A stretch of 5,616 bases of DNA from Gammaproteobacteria bacterium (GTDB lineage Bacteria; Pseudomonadota; Gammaproteobacteria; SZUA-21): the NCBI GenBank assembly GCA_003233075.1, contig QIKQ01000310.1, forward strand, positions 1 through 5,616, in the 5' to 3' direction. Positions within the stretch are counted from its first letter, which is position 1. Each line of letters begins with the position of its first letter. The translations under genes were made by a program, and so were the position numbers. Positions 1-4,729 of this stretch are shown here, piece after piece. The notes below the pieces were generated by a model that searched no databases, was not told where the DNA came from, and saw only the letters and a program-made list of their open reading frames with translations.

Positions 1-45
1 ATTGCCTCTTAATTGCATTCCAAACTAAATACTTGAATTAGTAAG

Positions 46-112
46 ATCCCACGCATCCTTCGGATGCTCTGGACACTAAGGTGGATTGCTTTCGCAGCTT
101 CGCAACGACGGG
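46..112. repeat. REP-like palindromic intergenic repeat
   Basis: The segment contains a perfect 6-bp stem with a 3-base loop (53-58 pairing with 62-67, loop TTC). About 20 bases later comes a GC-richer block (84-110) of the form GATTGCTTTCGCAGCTTCGC followed by AACGACGG. In that block the units GCTTTCGCA and GCTTCGCA follow each other. Such ATTGCTTCGC...CGCAA-GACGG segments resemble dispersed palindromic repeats found between genes in many bacteria. Only one copy is present here, so the assignment rests on resemblance and not on repetition in the window. Confidence 0.35.
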
Positions 113-467
113 CAAGGTTGAATGCGACCTGATCGCTCGATAATCGCTACACATCGAAACAAAATATTTGTGGGACAACAGTGAGGCATGCCTTGTCTGC
201 ACGAAGGTCAATTCAACTATTTAATTTATCACTTTGAGGCACTTGAAATCTCAGCGTTATTGCAAAGCAATTCTCTAAAAACTAAAGCGTGATTACCTAT
301 TATGAGTTTCTGCTGCAGTTTTTCTAATTTCACTCCTCCTAACTTTATAATTGTGACTTATCACTTCACACACGTGAATATGAAGCGATTGAGGGTGTAA
401 ACTATTTTTAGAATACAGATTGAAATACTCCCAGTTTGGAGTTAACTATAGGTTAGAAGAATTGGTT
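113..467. other. Non-coding stretch, no gene recognised
   Basis: I see no convincing reading frame in this AT-rich stretch. It holds small symmetric elements: a 10-bp palindrome AGGCATGCCT near 184-193, TTGC-AAA-GCAA near 262-273, and a pair TTCAC/GTGAA near 364-378 nested inside a weaker ATC.CTTCA/TGAAG.GAT pair. GCGTTATTGC near 254 faintly resembles the distal end of an attC, but no matching left arm was found. It may be the remains of an older cassette or the sequence leading into the next gene; no function can be assigned. Confidence 0.4.
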
Positions 468-782
468 ATGGATAATGATGCATTAATTGCCGAACGAAAA
501 ATTCAAGCAATTGACAAGAATGGCTTAGAAATGGTAATCATTGTTGGAGTAGGGGTGCCGTATAAAGTTAAGGATAAAAATGAATGAGCGTGCTCAGTAA
601 AAATCGATGGTCTTTATGATTCATTATTAGATTCGCATGGTATTGATTCGTGGCAAGCACTACGACTTTCGCAAAAATTAGTAATGGGACTGCTAAGCGA
701 TTTCATAAAGAGTGGTGGTAAAATATTTTTATTCGGCGAAAAAGAAGAAGCAACAAAAAATGATATTGAAGAATTCTTCTAA
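468..782 (+). pseudogene. DUF6968-like small cassette protein, broken by an in-frame TGA
   Basis: The ATG at 468 opens a frame of 39 codons ending at TGA (585-587). The same frame continues uninterrupted from 588 to the TAA at 780-782, giving 104 residues if the TGA is read through. The part after the stop (ACSVKIDGLYDSLLD, then HGIDSWQALRLSQKLV, then GGKIFLF) has the layout I associate with DUF6968-type proteins: a Cys/IDGL segment, then an S/Q-A-L helix and a short C-terminal strand. In that family the residue before the Cys segment is often Trp, so TGG to TGA is the simplest explanation. The function of the family is unknown. The stop codon overlaps the first box of the following attC, as usual for a cassette gene. 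There is only a weak ribosome-binding site (AGAAGA) upstream. Pseudogene status is clear from the sequence; the family name is less sure. Confidence 0.6.
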
Positions 783-870
783 CAATACGCTGCAGGATGA
801 CGCCTCTACCGTCACGCGATATGCTGCGCAAAACCCGCGACGGTTACGAGTCGCACCTGAGTTTGACCGT
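777..870 (+). other. attC-like cassette recombination site, distal end occupied by a MITE
   Basis: The site begins with TTCTAAC (777-783), which contains the stop codon of the preceding gene and approximates the attC R'' box (RYYYAAC). Then comes a long imperfect inverted repeat. The left arm is 790-818 (CTGCAGG...ACCGTCACGCG) and the right arm 834-861 (CCCGCGACGGTTACGAG...CACCTGAG), with about 15 bases between them. The right end reads GACCGT before the MITE and GGTAGCC after it. Joined through one CTAG, this gives CCGTCTAGGTAGCC, one base longer than a standard CGTTAGGT-type R' box. The next gene starts 17 bases after the MITE, as expected just past an attC. The call is inference from this symmetry and position; folding of the bottom strand would test it. 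Confidence 0.5.
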
Positions 871-1054
871 CTAGCCCGCTTTTCTCACAGCACTTCGTAG
901 CGAGACGGTTCAAGGGTATGCTATGACTTGTTTTCACGACCGACAAGTGCGCAGGCATAGTCGACACTATGTCGAGTGCTTGGACCAAGTGAAAACGCGT
1001 CATAGTATGCAATTGGGCCGTCGCAGTAGATGGACTGTGAGAAATGCGGGCTAG
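871..1054 (-). mobile_element. CTAG-family MITE, copy 1 (longest complete copy)
   Basis: This is a 176-bp palindromic element (875-1050) flanked by CTAG at 871-874 and 1051-1054. The ends are CCCGCTTTTCTCACAG and the complement of CCCGCATTTCTCACAG, 15 of 16 identical. Weaker inverted similarity continues for about 60 bases inward (TATGACTTGTTTTCAC against TATGACGCGTTTTCAC). It encodes no transposase, so it would need one supplied elsewhere. The strand given is the one on which a frame stays open along the element. Relative to copy 2 it has 21 extra bases in the middle. It sits at the distal end of an attC and immediately upstream of the next gene. I cannot name the parent insertion sequence with confidence. 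Confidence 0.85.
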
Positions 1055-1071
1055 GTAGCCAGAGAATAAAA

Positions 1072-1443
1072 ATGATAGAAACTAAGATAACTAATGAAAT
1101 TCCGCTAATTGTTTATCATTGCGTCACAGGAGAAATGAGCGAAGAAGAGGCGGCTGTTGGAGCATCGAAGGCAATGTCCATAATAAATAATATTGTGGGA
1201 AAGAACATGAGATTTAACCTTGTCATGGATATGCGAGGTTATTTATTCGATAATTTGAATGCTCATAAAATATGGTCTATTGAATTAAAGGAGCAAAATA
1301 CATTAAAAGAGAATGTAGATAGAGTTGCGCTAATTGGTGATGATACTAATAAATTCAGAGCCGAAAAAGAATTAATGGAGTCAGATGTTTTAAAATTCTT
1401 CACGGAATTAGAAGTGGCAAATCAATGGATCAAGAATGTGTAA
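1072..1443 (+). CDS. Small STAS/SpoIIAA-like cassette protein (uncharacterised)
   Basis: This encodes a 123-residue, probably soluble protein starting MIETKITNEIPLIVYHCVTG. An N-terminal strand pair is followed by a helix (SEEEAAVGASKAM, about 23-35), a strand with a DMRG turn (FNLVMDMRG, 48-56), a helix, a second strand VDRVALIGDD (82-91) and a C-terminal helix ending ANQWIKNV. This alternating pattern, with two central strands each ending in an acidic turn, resembles small STAS/SEC14 or SpoIIAA-like proteins. The family call is tentative, and no catalytic residues are evident. I chose the ATG at 1072 because the frame upstream to the ATG at 1030 is entirely MITE and flank sequence. The ribosome-binding site is weak (AGAGA). 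The MITE insertion 17 bases upstream leaves the gene with no recognisable native promoter. The reading frame itself is intact. Confidence 0.65.
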   Translation: MIETKITNEIPLIVYHCVTGEMSEEEAAVGASKAMSIINNIVGKNMRFNLVMDMRGYLFDNLNAHKIWSIELKEQNTLKENVDRVALIGDDTNKFRAEKELMESDVLKFFTELEVANQWIKNV

Positions 1444-1700
1444 CGTTGGGCTTGAATAACTGCCGCGTCCGGTGTTGCAGGAGCTTTTGCCTTTTTGAAG
1501 TGAAATTGAATAGAGTAAGTTAGATAAAATTCTTAGCGGTGTGTTTTTGCTATCAAAAAGAGAAATAATTGCTAATAAGTCTTAAAAATTAATTCAATTC
1601 TAAAAGATGGTTAAAATAATAAACTTAAAGTCACGAGAAACTTATTGTTTCAACAATGGGTTTTCCTATAGACTCTTTATGTAGCACAAAGGAGTTATGG
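1444..1700. other. Intergenic stretch between cassettes, attC not clearly recognisable
   Basis: This is an AT-rich spacer of about 257 bases. TGTAAC at the stop codon (1439-1444) and GTTAGAT near 1520, which fits GTTRRRY, could be attC box relics. However, the sequence between them does not form the expected paired arms: TTGAATA occurs on both sides as a direct, not inverted, match. A perfect ATTGTT-TC-AACAAT palindrome lies at 1644-1657. I see no gene here. Confidence 0.35.
1688..1694 (+). promoter_or_regulatory. Ribosome-binding site for the flavodoxin-like gene
   Basis: AAAGGAG lies six bases before the GTG at 1701. It is the only strong Shine-Dalgarno match near the 5' end and decides the start. 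The in-frame ATG at 1656 lacks one, and the ATG at 1697 is in the wrong frame. Confidence 0.7.
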
Positions 1701-2233
1701 GTGAACGATACAATAGCGATATTTGCAAGCGCAAGAAGAGATGGAAATACCGGAAAATTTATTGACTGGATTGGTAATAAACTAGATATCAATATCATCG
1801 ATATTTCTGAAAAAATATATCGCCCTATGATTACGAGCATAAAAACCTTGATGATGATTTTATCCCATTAATGAACCATTTGTTAGATTATAAAAAAATA
1901 TTATTCGTAAGCCCTGTCTATTGGTATGCAGCGAGTGCACAAATGAAAGTATTTATTGATAGAACGTCTGATTTTCTAGACCTAGAAGAGTTAAAGGACA
2001 TGGGGCGTAGATTAAGAAATAAGTCTGCTTATGTTGTTAGTACATCAATTAGTAGTGAAGCGGATCAATCATTTATAAACGCCTTTAGAGATACATTTGA
2101 ATATCTTGGTATGAACTACGGTGGTCATGTGCATGCCAATTGTGAGAATGGTTATAATCCAAGCGAATATATAGAGGACGTTAATAAGTTTGTGAAATTA
2201 GTTAAATGTGAAGATCTATTTTCGGCTGTATAA
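1701..2233 (+). pseudogene. Flavodoxin-like NAD(P)H oxidoreductase, frameshifted at an A6 tract
   Basis: The N-terminal part has a strand and phosphate loop typical of the flavodoxin-like fold (IAIFASARRDGNTGKF). The remainder, one base out of frame, begins ISPYDYEHKNLDDDFIPLMN and continues with KKILFVSPVYWYAASAQMK and FIDRTSDFL, the usual second flavin-contact region. Such proteins bind FMN and reduce flavins or quinones with NAD(P)H. The lesion maps to six A's at 1810-1815. Adding one A turns EKIYR into EKNISPYDYEHKN and gives a single 177-residue frame, the normal length for the family. As it stands, translation from the GTG at 1701 stops at the TAA at 1869-1871. The GTG start is set by AAAGGAG six bases upstream. 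The A-tract could permit slippage that yields some full-length product, so this is either a pseudogene or a leaky one. The stop codon overlaps the start of the next attC. Confidence 0.8.
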
Positions 2234-2317
2234 CAATTAGTTCCAGCGGACAATTCAAAGGGCACTTGTTTTGTTTGTGTACTTTCAGAAGCTGGTTTTT
2301 CTACAACCTCGTTAGCA
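2228..2317 (+). other. attC-like cassette recombination site
   Basis: The stop codon of the preceding gene lies in GTATAAC (2228-2234). Bases 2231-2273 match 3287-3329 at 36 of 43 positions, sharing TAACAATT, AGCGGACAATT and GCACTTGTTT. Two unrelated genes thus have the same sequence at their 3' ends, which is the signature of attC sites in a chromosomal integron. CCAGC (2243-2247) pairs with GCTGG (2291-2295). The right boundary is uncertain: GTTAGCA at 2311-2317 gives a 90-bp site, while a longer version could end near GTTGGTA around 2344-2350. Confidence 0.6.
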
Positions 2318-2372
2318 CAATAAATGATAAGTACCGTCCAGTTGTTGGTAACAAAAGGTCACATTAAAGAAT

Positions 2373-3266
2373 ATGAGTACGGATAAAATAGTAGTGAATT
2401 TGCCATCTGAATCGGCTACATTGAAAACGGTGTTGATGTGCTTTGCGAACCCAACTAATGCTGTCTCAATATTTAAATATGGCGGTATTGATATGGCGTT
2501 GTTTTATCAGCTATGGCATAACAAATTCAATCCGTTTTATGATTATAAAGAAGTATGTAATCAGCAGCAAACCTTTATGAATACATTGAAGTCAAACGGA
2601 GTACAAGTGTTACTGGCAGATCAAGTTCCTGGATGTGGTGCTCAGCATTACACGCGCGATATAGGATTTGCGATTGATGATACTTTTTTTAGTGCCAATC
2701 CTAGGCGCCATTATCGGAAACGAGAATTAGACGGAATAAAGGCTTTGCTTGCAAAATTTTCTAAAGTTTCTTGTATTGATGATGGCGCAATAGAGGGTGG
2801 TGATGTGATTGTGGATGATCGATATTTAATTATTGGTCTAGGGGAAGAAACAAACGAAAAAGGCATTAATTGCCTGAGAGAGAAATTGAGGGAGTCAAAT
2901 ATAGATCGTGAAATAATTACTCTTAAGTTTTCGCATAGAGGAATAATTCATTTAGATACAAAATTCAACATTGCCACGAAAGGCGTTGGACTAATTCATC
3001 CAAAGAGTTTTGATTCAAAGAGTTTAAAGTGGCTGGAGAATAACTTTTACCTAATTGAGGCTAGCGATAAGGAAATGAAGAATGTTGAAATAAATACTTT
3101 TTCCATTTCCCCTAAAAAAATTGTGATGCAAGGACGAAGTACTCGTCTGGCTTCATTGCTTGAACAAAAAGGAGTTGAAGTGATTTTTTTAGATTATTCT
3201 GAGGTATTAAAATTACCAGGTTCTTTCAGATGCACTACTTTGCCAATTGAAAGGGTTTATGATTAG
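2373..3266 (+). CDS. Amidinotransferase/DDAH-superfamily (arginine deiminase-like) hydrolase
   Basis: This encodes 297 residues, intact. The guanidino-group-modifying superfamily (arginine deiminase, dimethylarginine dimethylaminohydrolase, amidinotransferases) uses a Cys-His-acid active site to attack the guanidinium carbon of arginine or its derivatives. The matching landmarks are in the right order: TRDIGF at 94-99, EGGD at 141-144, the histidine of IIHLDTKFNI at 193 with Asp195, and the nucleophile Cys287 in GSFRCTTLP near the C-terminus. The length fits DDAH-like members better than the roughly 400-residue arginine deiminases. The protein has no signal peptide and is probably cytoplasmic. 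The substrate cannot be told from sequence. It may hydrolyse arginine or methylarginine, or act on another guanidino compound. The ATG at 2373 has no strong Shine-Dalgarno sequence. It lies between two attC-like sites, so it is a complete cassette. Confidence 0.85.
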   Translation: MSTDKIVVNLPSESATLKTVLMCFANPTNAVSIFKYGGIDMALFYQLWHNKFNPFYDYKEVCNQQQTFMNTLKSNGVQVLLADQVPGCGAQHYTRDIGFAIDDTFFSANPRRHYRKRELDGIKALLAKFSKVSCIDDGAIEGGDVIVDDRYLIIGLGEETNEKGINCLREKLRESNIDREIITLKFSHRGIIHLDTKFNIATKGVGLIHPKSFDSKSLKWLENNFYLIEASDKEMKNVEINTFSISPKKIVMQGRSTRLASLLEQKGVEVIFLDYSEVLKLPGSFRCTTLPIERVYD

Positions 3267-3289
3267 ACCATCTAATAAATTCGGTCTAA
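3263..3289. repeat. 7-bp inverted repeat spanning the gene end and the attC start
   Basis: TTAGACC (3263-3269, covering the TAG stop) is the exact complement of GGTCTAA (3283-3289, part of the attC R'' box), with 13 bases between. There is no following T-tract, so it is not a standard terminator. It may be chance, or a stop-codon hairpin that competes with attC folding. Confidence 0.4.
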
Positions 3290-3363
3290 CAATTGGCTTT
3301 AGCGGACAATTTAAAGCGCACTTGTTTGGCGTCGTAGAGATTTCGCATCCGCCACTGTTATGC
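3284..3363 (+). other. attC cassette recombination site (80 bp)
   Basis: GTCTAAC (3284-3290) is a perfect R'' box (RYYYAAC). The site ends in GTTATGC (3357-3363), the form seen at the ends of Vibrio-type repeats. GCGGA (3302-3306) pairs with TCCGC (3348-3352) in the inner stem. The left arm is shared with the site at 2228 (36 of 43 bases). The next gene's Shine-Dalgarno and start follow within 20 bases, as expected for the first bases of a new cassette. Confidence 0.7.
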
Positions 3364-3369
3364 ACCAAC

Positions 3370-3375
3370 AAGGAG
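3370..3375 (+). promoter_or_regulatory. Ribosome-binding site for the DUF2306-like gene
   Basis: AAGGAG lies five bases before the ATG at 3381. It favours that start over the ATG at 3360, which lies inside the attC. Confidence 0.75.
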
Positions 3376-3380
3376 ATGTC

Positions 3381-4163
3381 ATGCAATCAATTAGCACTGG
3401 GCTTCTTTATTTTTTTGCTTTAGGAGTTGCTAGTTACGCAGCATATGTTTACGGTTTTTTACCGCTAGGTTCACTTGCACATCCTGAGATGAAAGCGGCT
3501 TTTCTTGCACATTCCTATGGTATATACATACATGTTTTTGCTTCAATCGTTGCCCTAGCCCGCATTTCTCACAGCCCATCTACTGCGACGGCCCAATTGC
3601 ATACTATGACTCGTTTTCACTCGGTCCAAGCGCTCGACATAGTGTCGGTCGTGAAAACGAGTCATAGCATGCCCTTGAACCGTCTCGTTACGAAGTGCTG
3701 TGAGAAAAGCGGGCTAGTTCTCGGTCCATTTTAGTTTTCTGCTAGTCTTAGAGCAAATCGACCGACGCTACACCGTTGGCTGGGTCGTAGTTATTTAATT
3801 GTAGGTGTATTGCTTGGTGGTCTAGCTGGGCTTTACATGTCCCAGTATGCATTTGGCGGTAATGTGGCGAGACTTGGTTTTGCATTACTTGCAGTTTTAT
3901 GGATATTTTCTGGTTTATGTGCCTATGTTGCTATTCGCCAAGGCCGGTTTCAGGATCATCGAAAGTGGATGATTCGCAATTATTCTCTAACGTTTGCAGC
4001 AGTTATGTTACGGTTATACTTGCCGGTTTCTATGGTTGCTGGCATTGAGTTTACTGTTGCTTATCCTATCATTGCATGGTTATGTTGGATTCCTAATGTA
4101 ATTTTCGTAGAGTGGCGCTACAACGCAGCAGCGTATAAAAAATCGTTCGAGTCGACATCTTAA
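3381..4163 (+). pseudogene. DUF2306-like membrane protein with an in-frame MITE and an amber stop
   Basis: The frame encodes a multi-pass inner-membrane protein of unknown function. Before the MITE are residues 1-59, with a first membrane helix at about 7-30 (LLYFFALGVASYAAYVYGF) and a second starting at about 48. After the MITE the family hallmarks follow: LGPF, FSASLR, the PTLHRWLGR loop, a glycine-rich helix (VGVLLGGLAGL), a helix LLAVLWIFSGLCAYVA, DHRKWMIRNYSLTFAAVMLR and a last helix ending FVEWRYN. Removing the 159 bp between the duplicated CTAGs rejoins ...SIVALVLGPF... as in the family. The insertion is exactly 53 codons and contains no stop. A separate lesion, TAG at 3732-3734, stands where LGPFQF is expected (CAG to TAG). 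The ancestral product would be 207 residues, normal for the family. Downstream, a piece from a TTG near 3810 could in principle be translated, but it lacks the N-terminal helices. Confidence 0.85.
3555..3717 (+). mobile_element. CTAG-family MITE, copy 2, inside the DUF2306-like gene
   Basis: This is a 155-bp element (3559-3713) flanked by CTAG at 3555-3558 and 3714-3717, in the opposite orientation to copy 1. Its ends are CCCGCATTTCTCACAG and the complement of CCCGCTTTTCTCACAG. It matches copy 1 closely throughout but lacks 21 bases in the middle. In copy 1 that segment is bounded by direct TGTCG repeats, so the loss looks like a slippage deletion. The host sequence before insertion can be rebuilt as GCCCTAGTTCTC, showing CTAG as a 4-bp target duplication. 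The whole element is open in the host reading frame and encodes 53 residues ending TKCCEKSGL. Confidence 0.9.
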
Positions 4164-4177
4164 TTTTCGGATTTTTT

Positions 4178-4681
4178 GCACAGAATAGGAGGGTACATGG
4201 AGCCGCATTGGGTAGTTTTTTACATGCAAACGCAGATGGATTTCATTGGGTTAGTGGTATTGATATAATGAAAACCTACAAGTTGCCGAAACAAGATGAT
4301 CGTAATTTTTGTAGCAATTGTGAATCATGGGTTCCTGTACTAGAAAAAGACTATAGGGCACCTCTAAAAATTAGGATATTTGTGCGCTGGCAAGGCGGAG
4401 AACTTTTTAAAAGCGCAGTTTACACGCAGTTTATCGCTACGCGACCCCGCATTTTAAAAAGTTCGACAACGCCGCCAACGTGCAAATAGACACAATTAGA
4501 GGCGCCCTATATTAATGTTATCATTCCAGCCAGTACACTTGATACAGATCCAGGGATAAAGCCAATTGTTCATGTTTTTACGAGGTCAATAGCAGCTTGG
4601 TATGAAATTACAGACTCATTACCTCAGTTTAAGGGATTTGCACCTGAAGAGTGGAAAAACGAGACATTATCTGATATCTGA
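4178..4681 (+). pseudogene. GFA/CENP-V-like protein fragment, 5'-truncated and split by a MITE
   Basis: The pieces read RRVHGAALGSFLHANADGFH, WVSGIDIMKTYKLP, then NFCSNCESWVPVLEKDY. After the MITE they continue INVIIPASTLDTDPGIKP, IVHVFTRSIAAWYEITDSLP, QFKGFAPEEW, to the TGA at 4679-4681. This is the order of the GFA (glutathione-dependent formaldehyde-activating enzyme-like) zinc fold, whose members bind zinc through cysteine pairs. One pair survives (CSNC near 4308-4322). The earlier cysteines are absent because about the first 40 residues of the family are missing: the frame upstream runs into the 3' end of the DUF2306-like gene with no start codon. Excising 4356-4511 restores GACTATATTAATG and a continuous protein across the break. 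It is certainly non-functional as it stands. Substrate activity in this family is often unproven, so I infer no reaction. Confidence 0.85.
4352..4511. mobile_element. Second MITE family, TATA target duplication, inside the GFA-like gene
   Basis: This is a 152-bp element (4356-4507) flanked by TATA at 4352-4355 and 4508-4511. The terminal inverted repeats are GGGCACCTCTAA on the left and the complement of GGGCGCCTCTAA on the right, one mismatch in 12. Imperfect inverted similarity continues inward, including an exact AACTTTTTAAAA pairing with TTTTAAAAAGTT. The element encodes no transposase. It is unrelated to the CTAG family. The terminus and TA-rich target resemble some IS5-type elements, but I cannot confirm the parent. 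Confidence 0.85.
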
Positions 4682-4687
4682 AAATAA

Positions 4688-4718
4688 ATTTAACAACCAG
4701 TGATGTTGGTTGTTAGAG
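4688..4718. repeat. Compact palindrome with attC-core boxes
   Basis: TAACAACCA (4691-4699) and TGGTTGTTA (4707-4715) form a perfect 9-bp stem with a 7-base loop. The outer bases read ATTTAAC (4688-4694, fits RYYYAAC) and GTTAGAG (4712-4718, one base off GTTRRRY). It lies between the end of the GFA-like gene and the start of the next gene 12 bases later, exactly where an attC is expected. It lacks the long central arms and spacer bulge of a normal attC. It may be a deletion-shortened site. There is no T-tract to suggest a terminator. Confidence 0.5.
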
Positions 4719-4729
4719 CGGAATAAAAT

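Noticed and set aside
712..900. 62-codon plus-strand frame running from the DUF6968-like gene into the MITE
   Set aside because: It overlaps the better-supported frame 468-782, crosses the attC and MITE end, and has no ribosome-binding site.
812..1012. Minus-strand frame within MITE copy 1, annotated-gene length
   Set aside because: It is the translation of the MITE palindrome; treated as a property of the element, not a gene.
1480..1500. GGAGC-TTTTGCC-TTTTT as a terminator
   Set aside because: The possible stem is only three or four base pairs, too weak to call.
1691..1703. GGAGTTATGGGTG as an attC R' end (GTTATGG)
   Set aside because: It contains the Shine-Dalgarno sequence and start of the flavodoxin-like gene, and no matching left arm was found.
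871..3717. MITE copies as a CRISPR array or structured non-coding RNA family
   Set aside because: Copies are far apart, in both orientations, flanked by target duplications and show terminal inverted repeats.
585..3734. Alternative genetic code (TGA as Trp, TAG as Gln)
   Set aside because: TGA and TAG both serve as ordinary terminal stops elsewhere in the window (GFA-like gene; DDAH-like and five-cysteine genes), and the two recodings would be unrelated.
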